A stretch of DNA of 64,000 nucleotides, taken from Salvelinus alpinus. Its lineage: Eukaryota > Chordata > Actinopteri > Salmoniformes > Salmonidae. Below the pieces are notes generated by a model. The model was not told the origin of the DNA and ran no database searches. It was given only the letters and a program-made list of their open reading frames with translations. The translations under genes and the position numbers were made by a program. The stretch is from assembly GCF_045679555.1 (NCBI RefSeq), contig NC_092092.1:5734517-5798516 (forward strand), written 5' to 3'. Shown here one piece after another: positions 47,869 to 58,521 of this stretch; position 1 is the stretch's first letter; the number at the start of each line of letters is the position of its first letter.

Positions 47869-48342
47869 TAAACTGGGAGCTGCATTATGATAGTAAACTG
47901 GGAGCTGCATTACGATAGTAAACTGGGAGCTGCGTTACGATAGTAAACTGGGAGCTGCATTACGATAGTAAGCTGAGAGCTGCGTTACGATAGTAAACTG
48001 GGAGCTGCATTATGATAGTAAACTGGGAGCTGCATTATGATAGTAAACTGGGAGCTGCATTACGATAGTAAGCTGGGAGCTGCATTATGATAGTAAACTG
48101 GGAGCTGCATTACGATAGTAAGCTGGGAGCTGCATTACGATAGTAAACTGGGAGCTGCATTACGATAGTAAGCTGGGAGCTGCATTATGATAGTAAACTG
48201 GGAGCTGCATTACGATAGTAAGCTGGGAGCTGCATTACGATAAGAAGCTGGGAGCTGCATTACGATAAGAAGCTGGGAGCTGCATTATGATAGTAAGCCG
48301 GGAGCTGCATTACGATAGTAAGCTGGGAGCGGCGTTACGATA
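47869..48342. repeat. 25-bp minisatellite, right part (19 copies)
   Basis: GTAAACTGGGAGCTGCATTA + TGATA or CGATA units continue the array interrupted by the LINE. GTAAGCTGGG variants are commoner on this side. Confidence 0.96.
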
Positions 48343-48448
48343 AACCATAATTTGCTTTAGATATGAATATCAAACGGCGCCACTGACAGGTCATACAAGG
48401 TTACATTTAATTTGTCACTCTATCCAAGACAATCTTACTTTGACTGCC

Positions 48449-48562
48449 TCCCAAATGGTTTCCTATTCCCTTTTTAGTGCACCATTTTTACACCAGGCCC
48501 CATACTGTAGGTCTCTGGCAAAAGTAGTGCGCTATATAGGGAATAGGTTGCAATTTGTGACA
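48449..48562. mobile_element. Foldback element, copy 11
   Basis: CCCAAATGGTTTCCTATTCC and TAGGGAATAGGTTGCAATTT are opposed around CACCAGGCCCC. Confidence 0.78.
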
Positions 48563-48839
48563 TATTTTACTTAATTTGTCACTCTATCCCGGACTATCTT
48601 ACTTTGTCTTTTTGTTCTCTTTCCATTAGGGAAGTAACATCTCATTCTGACAACCAATGGGGACATTTAAATCACTTTCATAAAAAAATCCGACATGGCA
48701 TTCGTGATATTTTCATTTAAATGCAAAACACTTGTCTTTAATGACAGATGCCAGTAGTATACTATTATCTACTCAATACAGATTGAAATGTGCAGTACGT
48801 TGTCAAGTACATCACTCTTTAACGATGACTTTAAGAAGG

Positions 48840-49110
48840 TGCTGATAAAATAAGGTACTGATAAAATAAGGTACTGATGAAATAAGGTACTGATAAAATA
48901 AAGTACTGATGAAATAAGGTACTGATGAAATAAGGTACTGATGAAAGGAGGTACTGATGAAATTAGGTACTGATAAAATAAGGTACTGATAAAATAAGGT
49001 ACTGATGAAAGAAGGTACTGATAAAATAAGGTACTGATGAAAGAAGGTACTGATGAAATAAGGTACTGATGAAATAAGGTACTGATGAAATAAGGTACTG
49101 ATGAAAGGGA
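48840..49110. repeat. 16-bp array (AAGGTACTGATGAAAT), about 17 copies
   Basis: Units AAGGTACTGATGAAAT, with GATAAAAT and GATGAAAG variants, follow without interruption. Confidence 0.94.
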
Positions 49111-49134
49111 CAACAAAAAAACAAAAACAAAAAC

Positions 49135-49262
49135 AATCCACTTTATAAACACAGCAACAACCACCAATCAGTGTAGATGATTAGCCTGGTCCCATTCAGA
49201 TTTATAAACACAGCAACAACCACCAATCAATGTAGATGATTAGTCTGGTCCCAGGCAGGTCG
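49135..49262. repeat. 58-bp direct duplication
   Basis: ATAAACACAGCAACAACCAC + CAATCA(G/A)TGTAGATGATTAG occurs at 49145 and 49203. Confidence 0.88.
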
Positions 49263-49269
49263 GTGGCTA

Positions 49270-49686
49270 GACAATGGCTATAGACAATGACCATAGACAA
49301 TGGCTATAGACAATGACCATAGACAATGGCTATAGACAATGACCATAGACAATGGCCATAGACAATGGCCATAGACAATGGCTATAGACAATGACCATAG
49401 ACAATGGCTATAGACAATGACCATAGACAATGGCTATAGACAATGACCATAGACAATGGCTATAGACAATGACCATAGACAATGGCTATAGACAATGACC
49501 ATAGACAATGGCTATAGACAATGACCATAGACAATGGCTATAGACAATGACCATAGACAATGGCTATAGACAATGACCATAGACAATGGCTATAGACAAT
49601 GACCATAGACAATGGCTATAGACAATGACCATAGACAATGGCTATAGACAATGACCATAGACAATGGCTATAGACAATGACCATAG
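49270..49686. repeat. 26-bp (2 x 13-bp) array, about 16 copies
   Basis: ATAGACAATGGCT and ATAGACAATGACC alternate strictly, so the amplified unit is the 26-bp dimer. A short run of GGCC units at 49345-49380 breaks the pattern. Confidence 0.95.
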
Positions 49687-51160
49687 GAGTGAACAAGACA
49701 GTACAAACAGTCTTGGGTCCAGGCTAGTATTTGATCCCAAAGGAAAAACCCCAAAGCAGCAGCACCTTGCTGCAAGGCAGCGTCCAAACCAACTCTACCT
49801 TCCAGTTCCTGCCATCATAAATTCCTTGCATGCATCGATGCCTGCCTGCCTGCCTGCTATCCAGTCCCCCACCGCGTGACACTAAGTCCTGATTGAAGCG
49901 CCCCTCCTGGTTATATCCTTAATCCGACCTGTGAAATGTGACAAGATCATTCTTTGGGACTACTTTAAGACGAATAATCTGCCTAATAATCTGCCTACCA
50001 CTGACAGTCATCCCAACCTGCACCACTCCTTCTCCCGGTCAACATGCTCCCTTTCCAGCCCGGCTCAACTCTCTTCAATTAAATCTTAAATTAGTAAAGA
50101 AATATGGGATCAGTGAACTATCAAACCATGTTGTATTCACTGAATGCTATTCAGCATGTGAACTGTACTTGGAATAAATGTTGGTATAATATTGATTTCC
50201 CATTATAAAAAATACTCTTGATTATACAGTACATTTCAAAAGCAGTATGTAATTATTGTTGTCTTTGTGATCATTCTATTTAGTGTTATTTTACTTATTA
50301 TAAAAATAATAAGAAATGTACCTAAATCATGTCAATAAGATTCCTTCAGAAGTCTTGATTCCATTTCATTCATCTCCTGTAAGACTTATAGGAAGAGAGA
50401 ACTGTTTTATAGGCTTCTTCCTAAAGTTTCCTTACATTGCTAAGGGCAGTAATATGGTAGTTGTCATTTTGTGATGCTCCAGCCGTACCACACATTGGTT
50501 CCAGTCCTAACAAGGAGGTGAGGTGAAGTCAGATCCAGTCAGATCCGGTCTATACCATGACTGCAGCTTGTCATGTTCCTCCTCATCTACCTGGTGGCAA
50601 GAAGTGGACGACCGACAGATCAACAACGTAATCTCCTCTCCAGGCTGTACTTCAGGCTCCAGGCTGTACTCCACCTCGAGGCTCTTCAGACCACAGTGTT
50701 AGCTAATTGATGAGACAGCCTGAAAAAGACCCTTCTAGGTTTTCACCTCAACTTTTCAGTTTCAGTCATAACATACTAACTACACCTGATCTCAAGTTGT
50801 CTCACTTCTGGTGTGATGAGAGGCATCATGATACTTTCACGTATGTCAGCTCTCTCCAAGTTTAATTTCTAGAAATTATATCAGTGCTACTTAGAGGGGA
50901 AAAATCTTCCATTCAGCACACAGACAGTTGAAGGTAATGAAATGAGGAGTATTCCTTCTCAAAGTAACTGAAACATCCTGAGCGCCTAAAATCTGTAATA
51001 CTTTGTGACACATTCTCCTAACCTTTTCCCTGACAGCTTTTGTGATGGTTTCTACTTTTTTAGTCTTTGGGTGCAGAACAGGAGAAAGCAGTCTAGTTCC
51101 TTGCCATTTAACGTTGAAAGGTATCTCTTAACTCAGAGTCCAATTCCCACACTTAAAGAC
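49687..51160. other. Unannotated, mostly unique stretch
   Basis: No family repeat or exon is recognised. CCTGCCTGCCTGCCTGC lies near 49843. The motif GGTTATTGTAGTCAGTATAT at 51164-51183 prefigures the 33-bp array beyond the next transposon. Confidence 0.35.
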
Positions 51161-51183
51161 ATGGTTATTGTAGTCAGTATATA

Positions 51184-52425
51184 CAGTACATTATGAAACT
51201 ATTCAGAGTTCCTCCCATTATTATCTGAAGATCCTCTCAAGCTCTGTCAGGTTGGAAAGTCACTGCACAGCTATTTTCAGTTGTCTCCAGAGATGGTCGA
51301 TCGGGTTCAAGTCCAGGCTCTGGCTGGGCCACTCAAGGACATTCAGAGACTTGTTCCAAAGCGACTTCTGCGTTGTCTTGGTTGTGTGATTAGCTTCGTT
51401 GTCCTGTTGGAAGATGAACCATCGCCCCAGTCTGAGGTCCTGAGTGCTCTGGAGCAGGTTTTCATCAAGGATCTCTCTGTACTTTGCTCCATTCATCTTT
51501 CCCACGACCCTGACTAGTCTCCCAGTCCCTGCCCCTGAAAAACATCTCCACAGCATGATGCTGCCACCATCATGCATCACCGTAAGGATGGTGCCAGGTT
51601 TCCTCCAGACTTGACACTTGGCATTCATGCCAAAGAGTTCAATCTTGGTTTCATCAGACCAGAGAATCTTGTTTCTTATGGTGTGAGAGTCTTTCAGGTG
51701 CTTTCTGGCAAACTCCAAGTGGGCTGTCATGTGCCTTTAACTGAGGAGGAGCTTCCGTCAGGCCACTCTACCATAAAGGCCTGTTTGGTGGAGTGCTGCA
51801 GAGATGGTTGTCCTTCTGAAAGGTTCTCCCATCTCCACAGAGGAACTCTGGAGCTCTGTCAAAGTGACCCTCGTGTTCTTGGTCACCTTCCTGATTCCCC
51901 CGATTGCTTAGTTTCCTTAGTCTTGGTGGTTTCAAACTTCTTCCATTTAAGAATGATGGAGGCCACTGTGTTCTTGGGGACCTTCAATGCTGCAGAAATG
52001 TTTTGGTACCCTTCCCCAGATCTGTGCCTTGACACAATCCTGTCTCGGAGCTCTACGGACAATTCCTTCAACCTCATGGCTTGGTTTTTGCTCTGAAATG
52101 AACTATCAACTGTGGGACCTTATATAGACAGGTGTGTGCCTTTCAAAATCATGTCCAATCAATTGAATTTACAACTTGTGGACTCCAATCAAGTTGTAGA
52201 AACATTTCAAGGATGATCAATTGGAAACAGGATTCACCTGAGCTCAATTTCAATTCTCATAGCAAAGGGTCTGAATACTTATGTAAATAAGGTATTTCAG
52301 TTTTTTTTTATTTTAAAGATTTATTCAAATTAAAAGAAAAATGTTTTTAATCCATTTTAGAATAAGGCCTTAACGCAAAAAAATTGGAAAAAGGGAAGAG
52401 TTCTGAATACTTTCCGAATGTACTG
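51184..52425 (-). mobile_element. Tc1-like transposon (1242 bp), internally deleted
   Basis: CAGTACATTATGAAACTATT at the left faces ...AATACTTTCCGAATGTACTG at the right; TA flanks both (51182-51183 and 52426-52427). The 3' part of the transposase gene is shortened near the left end. Confidence 0.88.
51210..52080 (-). pseudogene. Tc1-like transposase relic with altered catalytic triad
   Basis: The minus strand begins MRLKELSVELRDRIVSRH near 52077 (DNA-binding helix-turn-helix; NTVASIILKWKKF is the second helix). It shifts frame near 51890. A frame open from 51730 to 51260 carries [12 protein letters not shown] (first D), FQQDNEANHT (second D) and SLDLNPIDHLWRQL, where the usual catalytic Glu is Asp. 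It stops after KIAVQ, and a further stub (PNLTELERIF in another frame) is all that remains of the C-terminus. It is not functional. Confidence 0.85.
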
Positions 52426-52485
52426 TACCCTGTACCCTCTTATGAGAGGGTACAGTACATTCGGGAAGTATTCAGAACTCGTCCC
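52400..52485. repeat. Head-to-head Tc1 ends forming a hairpin
   Basis: GTTCTGAATACTTTCCGAAT, GTACTGTACCC then GGGTACAGTACATTCGGGAA and GTATTCAGAAC form a near-perfect palindrome of about 37-bp arms with a short centre at 52437-52447. The first arm is the right end of the Tc1; the second is an extra end in opposite orientation without a transposon body. Confidence 0.88.
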
Positions 52486-52504
52486 TTATTGACTACTGTT
52501 ATTG

Positions 52505-53706
52505 TTATTGTAGTCAGTATATACCCTCTCATAATGTGTATTATAGTCAGTATATACCCTCTCATAATGGGTATTGTAGTCAGTATATACCCTCTCATAA
52601 TGGTTATTGCAGTCAGTATATACCCTCTCATAATGGTTATTATAGTCAGTATATACCCTCTCATAAGTGTTATTGTAGTCAGTATATACCCTCTCATAAT
52701 GTGTATTATTGTCAGTATATACCCTCTCATAATGGTTATTGTAGTCAGTATATACCCTCTCATAATGGGTATTGTAGTCAGTATATACCCTCTCATAAGT
52801 GTTATTGCAGTCAGTATATACCCTCTCATAATGGGTATTGTAGTCAGTATATACCCTCTCATAATGGTTATTGTAGTCAGTATATACCCTCTCATAATGG
52901 GTATTGTAGTCAGTATATACCCTCTCATAATGGGTATTGTAGTCAGTATTTACCCTCTCATAATGGGTATTGTAGTCAGTATATACCCTCTCATAATGGT
53001 TATTGTAGTCAGTATATACCCTCTCATAATAGTTATTGTAGTCAGTATATACCCTCTCATAATAGTTATTTTAGTCAGTATATACCCTCTCATAATGGTT
53101 ATTGTAGTCAGTATATACCCTCTCATAATAGTTATTGTAGTCAGTATATACCCTCTCATAATAGTTATTTTAGTCAGTATATACCCTCTCATAATGGTTA
53201 TTGTAGTCAGTATATACCCTCTCATAATAGTTATTGTAGTCAGTATATACCCTCTCATAATAGTTATTTTAGTCAGTATATACCCTCTCATAATGGTTAT
53301 TGTAGTCAGTATATACCCTCTCATAATGGTTATTGTAGTCAGTATATACCCTCTCATAATAGTTATTGTAGTCAGTATATACCCTCTCATAATAGTTATT
53401 TTAGTCAGTATATACCCTCTCATAATAGTTATTTTAGTCAGTATATACCCTCTCATAATGGGTATTGTAGTCAGTATATACCCTCTCATAATAGTTATTG
53501 TAGTCAGTATATACCCTCTCATAATAGTTATTTTAGTCAGTATATACCCTCTCATAATGGTTATTGTAGTCAGTATATACCCTCTCATAATAGTTATTGT
53601 AGTCAGTATATACCCTCTCATAATAGTTATTGTAGTCAGTATATACTCTCTCATAATGGGTATTGTAGTCAGTATATACCCTCTCATAATGGTTATTGTA
53701 GTCAGG
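52505..53706. repeat. 33-bp minisatellite (ATTGTAGTCAGTATATACCC), about 36 copies
   Basis: GGTTATTGTAGTCAGTATAT + ACCCTCTCATAAT repeats every 33 bp (some units 1 bp shorter), with GTTATTTTAGTC and GGGTATTGTAGTC variants in ordered blocks. The 465- and 417-codon frames are artefacts of the 11-codon unit. Confidence 0.96.
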
Positions 53707-54508
53707 CTTTATCTAGTTTATCCTCGGCCTATTTCTGGTTCATTCAGGACTGTATTTCCATTCGCAAAGCTTTGGCCTTAGACCCTTGAAACATATTGAC
53801 AAACCCCCCTTTTGTTCTTGAGGATCAAACAGAGCATCATCTGGGAACATTCTGGACTAGCACCTGTATAAAAAATACAAACAATGAATCCAGTAGTCTG
53901 CCTTGTTTTTGATAAAGTGTGTTTTCCTCTTTCAGAGGTAGCGCCCTGCAGATGTCCTGTGATATCTACGTAGGTCGCCAAAATACACTATAACACAGAT
54001 TAGTCAAGCTACATGTTACAACAATCTACAAAATGAAACATGAGCTGAGGAAGAGTCCATTCACACGTTGGCAACAGACAAGAGCAAATATGCACTTCAA
54101 AGTTGAGTTAGATCAGTTATACACAAATAGCAAGAGGCTCACTCAGAACCTAATCAGGGAAGGCATCTGCCTAATTACAAACACAAAACAAACATTAAAC
54201 AGATTTGAATCAACTAGTCTTATTCCACAACATTTATGACTGAGAGGAGTATCCACTCCAAACTGTAAATTCCATTACAACAGATCCGCAACAAAGCAGA
54301 CATCACGAAAACAGAGCCAACATTAAAAAAAACACTGCTTTAAACATCCATTATGACCCGTTTATGATGACACATTGAGTTAAAGAAGAACTGAAATGTT
54401 TACTTTGTAGAAATGAAACAAACAGATCATCAGAATATCAGTCCACATTTTCTTTTCAAAAAGGTGTCATCGTCACTTTAAATTTCATCAAGCTACACCT
54501 GTGAAAAT
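53707..54508. other. Unannotated stretch
   Basis: AT-rich DNA without recognised repeat or exon. Confidence 0.3.
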
Positions 54509-55140
54509 GGCATGCTTATGGCACCCTATTCTCTAAATGGCATGCTTATGGCACCCTATTCTCTAAATAGCATGCTTATGGCACCCTATTCTCTAAATAG
54601 CATGCTTATGGCACCCTATTCTCTAAATGGCATGCTTATGGCACACTATTCTCTAAATAGCATGCTTATGGCACCCTATTCTCTAAATAGCATGCTTATG
54701 GCACCCTATTCTCTAAATAGCATGCTTATGGCACCCTATTCTCTAAATGGCATGCTTATGGCACCCTATTCTCTAAATAGCATGCTTATGGCACCCTATT
54801 CTCTAAATGGCATGCTTATGGCACCCTATTCTCTAAATGGCATGCTTATGGCACCCTATTCTCTAAATAGCATGCTTATGGCACCCTATTCTCTAAATAG
54901 CATGCTTATGGCACCCTATTCTCTAAATAGCATGCTTATGGCACCCTATTCTCTAAATGGCATGCTTATGGCACCCTATTCTCTAAATAGCATGCTTATG
55001 GCACCCTATTCTCTAAATAGCATGCTTATGGCACCCTATTCTCTAAATGGCATGCTTATGGCACCCTATTCTCTAAATAGCATGCTTATGGCACCCTATT
55101 CTCTAAATAGCATGCTTATGGCACCCTATTCTCTAAATAG
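54509..55140. repeat. 30-bp minisatellite derived from a foldback arm, 21 copies
   Basis: GGCATGCTTATGGCACCCTA + TTCTCTAAAT repeats every 30 bp; GCACCCTATTCTCTAAAT is the arm of the foldback family. The array leads directly into the rest of an element at 55150-55240. Confidence 0.95.
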
Positions 55141-55243
55141 CACTCTAAAAATGGCATCCTATTACCTACATAGTGCACTATTTTTAAACAGAGCCCTATG
55201 TGTCCAGATCAAAAGAAGTGCACGAAATAGGGAATAGAGTGTC
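55141..55243. mobile_element. Foldback element, copy 12, attached to the array
   Basis: AATGGCATCCTATTACCTAC, TAGTGCACTATTTTTAAACA, then AGATCAAAAGAAGTGCACGA and ATAGGGAATAGAGTG. Confidence 0.8.
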
Positions 55244-55825
55244 AATGCTCCCATGGCTCCAAAGACACCCCAGTTCAGTTCGTTAGCTAGGGATTTTCAT
55301 TTCCTGATAAACACGCCACTCTGTGCGACACGGTAGTGCCACGCACTTTACCATTATTAATGTGACAGCCCTCCGGGCAAAGCCAATCAATTAAACAGGA
55401 GCAATTTCTATCCCAACTCGGTCCAAAGGCCCTGGAACGGATAACTCTTACGACCACTTCCATGTGATAAAGAGTCAATCCCGGGATCAAATATATTGAG
55501 AATTGGCTTTAGCCTGCCCTGAGTGCCTCTCCAGTTTTTGGACGATTCTATCAGCTCCATTGAGCCAGACAAGCTCAATTAAGCACCGATGAAGTATTTG
55601 AATGGATTTCAGATAGTATTTGAACTGCTTAGGACCACTTCCATGTGACAAAGAGTTAGGGCATTATTCATGACTCTGTGGGCTCTACTTTGCCCTGCAC
55701 CACCTCACACTGAGAAGACAGGAACAGAGGTATGAAACAATAACACCTTCTAACCATCAGCTCCCGTTTTCACCGGTCAGACCCAGTAGTCTGTCTGCCT
55801 GCCTGTCTGCCTGTCTGCTGAGAGG
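55244..55825. other. Unannotated stretch
   Basis: ACCACTTCCATGTGA occurs twice (55453 and 55634) together with AAGAGT, a small dispersed duplication. A CTGCCTGTCTG run ends it (55793-55817). No gene is supported. Confidence 0.35.
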
Positions 55826-55827
55826 AA

Positions 55828-56150
55828 CTTAGCCTTCACCATTGAGCTCAATGGTTCTAACAATGAATTTAGCCTTCACCATTGAGCTCATTGGTTCTAA
55901 CGATGAACTTAGCCTTCACCATTGAGCTCATTGGTTCTAACGATGAACTTAGCCTTCACCATTGAGCTCATTGGTTCTAACGATGAACTTAGCCTTCACC
56001 ATTGAGCTCATTGGTTCTAACGATGAACTTAGCCTTCACCATTGAGCTCATTGGTTCTAACGATGAACTTAGCCTAAACCATTGAGCTCATTGGGTCTAA
56101 CGATGAACTCAGCCTTAACCATTGAGCTCAAAGGTTCTAATGCTGTGCTT
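55828..56150. repeat. 40-bp tandem repeat, eight copies
   Basis: AGCCTTCACCATTGAGCTCA + TTGGTTCTAACGATGAACTT repeats every 40 bp; outer copies are the most changed. Confidence 0.95.
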
Positions 56151-56889
56151 AGCCTTAAGATGCTTTTGGGAAATCGGGCCCTGAATCTATATTCATACAC
56201 AGCAGGGCTTAGCTGTGATACAGTAGTCAGGAGCTCTTAGATAGCATCCTTCAGTGAAATTACAGACACATTGTATTAAGATGATTCTAATGCAGGTATT
56301 TGTTATTGTAGCATTAGGCATTAGGCATTGCCGCTACAATAAATACTTCAAGGTGGCAGACAAAGATATGTTAGTAGACAACACTAGAGTTCATTTGATA
56401 GTCGAGGTCAAATGTATTTACATGAACAGAAACAGCAATGTATCAGCAGAGGACTTATTATTCACTGGGTAATTCTCCTGTAAATAACAAGCAACGTTGT
56501 CATTGGAATTGCATGAAGGGTGTGTAAACATAGCTACAGCACGGGATAAGTTGCATGCGTGTGATTCGTTGCATGTTTGACGTTCATTGGGAGAGTAGAG
56601 ACTTCCTGAGTTGAGAACAAATGAGTACTACAGTGCTCATGAATAGGAAAACAACTGCTGTAAATTATATTTGCACTTATATTGTCTGTAGGGTAATGTA
56701 CAATGCATGACTGTAGTCATAATAATAACATGTCATAATAATTACTATCTGCAATAAGTTCCCCTGGTAATTAAAACCAATTATTAAAAATGAATGTAGT
56801 CTCTAACAGAGTGGAGGAGACAGTCCAGCTCATGGATATTAAGAGCCTATATAATAGAATGCATAATTTATGGATTCATCTCCTCAGAT
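56151..56889. other. Unique AT-rich stretch, candidate regulatory DNA
   Basis: No repeats or exons are seen. TAAT-rich motifs cluster at 56640-56800 (AATAATTACTA, GGTAATTAAAACCAATTA). It is only a candidate conserved element. Confidence 0.3.
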
Positions 56890-58240
56890 TGCTCCTCCTG
56901 AAGTTCTCTGCTGTTTAGCTAATGGCTCCTACTGAATGTCTCCGCTGTTTGGTTAATTGCTCCTACTGAAGGTCTCTGCTGTTTGGCTAATTGCTCCTAC
57001 TGAAGGTCTCTGCTGTTTGGCTAATTGCTCCTACTGAATGTATCCGCTGTTTGGCTAATTGCTCCTACTGAATGTATCCGCTGTTTGGCTAATTGCTCCT
57101 ACTGAAGGTCTCTGCTGTTTGGCTAATTGCTCCTACTGAATGTCTCCTCTGTTTGGTTAATTGCTCCTACTGAAGGTCTCTGCTGTTTGGCTAATTGCTC
57201 CTACTGAAGGTCTCTGCTGTTTGGCTAATTGCTCCTACTGAATGTATCCGCTGTTTGGCTAATTGCTCCTACTGAATGTATCCGCTGTTTGGCTAATTGC
57301 TCCTACTGAAGGTCTCTGCTGTTTGGCTAATTGCTCCTACTGAATGTCTCCTCTGTTTGGCTAATTGCTCCTACTGAAGGTCTCTGCTGTTTGGCTAATG
57401 GCTCCTACTGAATGTCTCCGCTGTTTGGCTAATTGCTCCTACTGAATGTATCCGCTGTTTGGCTAATTGCTCCTACTGAAGGTCTCTGCTGTTTGGCTAA
57501 TTGCTCCTACTGAATGTCTCCTCTGTTTGGTTAATTGCTCCTACTGAATGTCTCCGCTGTTTGGCTAATTGCTCCTACTGAATGTATCCGCTGTTTGGCT
57601 AATTGCTCCTACTGAAGGTCTCTGCTGTTTGGCTAATTGCTCCTACTGAATGTCTCCGCTATTTGGCTAATTGCTACTACTGAATGTATCCGCTGTTTGG
57701 CTAATTGCTCCTACTGAAGGTCTCTGCTGTTTGGCTAATTGCTCCTACTGAAGGTCTCTGCGGTTTGGCTAATTGCTACTACTGAATGTCTCCGCTGTTT
57801 GGCTAATTGCTCCTACTGAAGATCTCTGCTGTTAAGCTAATTGCTCCTACTGAAGGTCTCTGCTGTTAAGCTAATTGCTCCTACTGAAGGTCTCTGCTGT
57901 TAAGCTAATTGCTCCTACTGAAGGTCTCTGCTGTTTGGCTAATTGCTACTACTGAATGTCTCCGCTGTTAAGCTAATTGCTACTACTGAATGTCTCTGCT
58001 GTTAAGCTAATTGCTCCTACTGAAGGTCTCTGCTGTTTGGCTAATTGCTCCTACTGAAGGTCTCTGCTGTTAAGCTAATTGCTCCTACTGAAGGTCTCTG
58101 CTGTTAAGCTAATTGCTCCTACTGAAGGTCTCTGCTGTTAAGCTAATTGCTCCTACTGAAGGTCTCTGCTGTTAAGCTAATTGCTCCTACTGAAGGTCTC
58201 TGCTGTTAAGCTAATTGCTCCTAGTGAATGTTTCCACTGT
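56890..58240. repeat. 34-bp minisatellite (TTGGCTAATTGCTCCTACTG), about 40 copies
   Basis: CTGCTGTTTGGCTAATTGCT + CCTACTGAAGGTCT repeats every 34 bp. Variants AATGTATCCG, AATGTCTCCG and GTTAAGCTAAT are non-random: TTAAGC units cluster at 57830-58215, and a five-unit pattern appears at least twice in 56950-57500. Confidence 0.95.
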
Positions 58241-58521
58241 TTAGGTAATGTTTCCCAGACTATATCTGAAAAATAACTGGGGCGCAAAATATTCACTATA
58301 GCCTATTCCGAGAGAGTTTTAGCTGTTGAAATAGTGGAACCTAAGCCAGCTACATCATATCAAAACAACACTATAAAGTCTAAGCCATAAATGAGTTTTA
58401 CTTTATAGGAATTGAGAAATGTACTTGAAATAATCTACATTGGACATTAAAATAAAACATCAACACACTATCAAATACAGTGTTTAAGTCCTATATAAAT
58501 ATATATATATATAAACAAATA

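Noticed and set aside
52384..53789. 465-, 417- and 245-codon repeat proteins (VSIYPLIM, QYIPSHNG, RGYILTTI)
   Set aside because: The 33-bp unit is open in three frames on both strands; no protein selection can favour all of them.
54512..55237. 241-codon frame (MLMAPYSLNS repeat)
   Set aside because: Artefact of the 30-bp array; the flanking sequence is a foldback element.
56254..56472. 72-codon plus-strand ORF
   Set aside because: No recognisable family features; likely chance in unique DNA.
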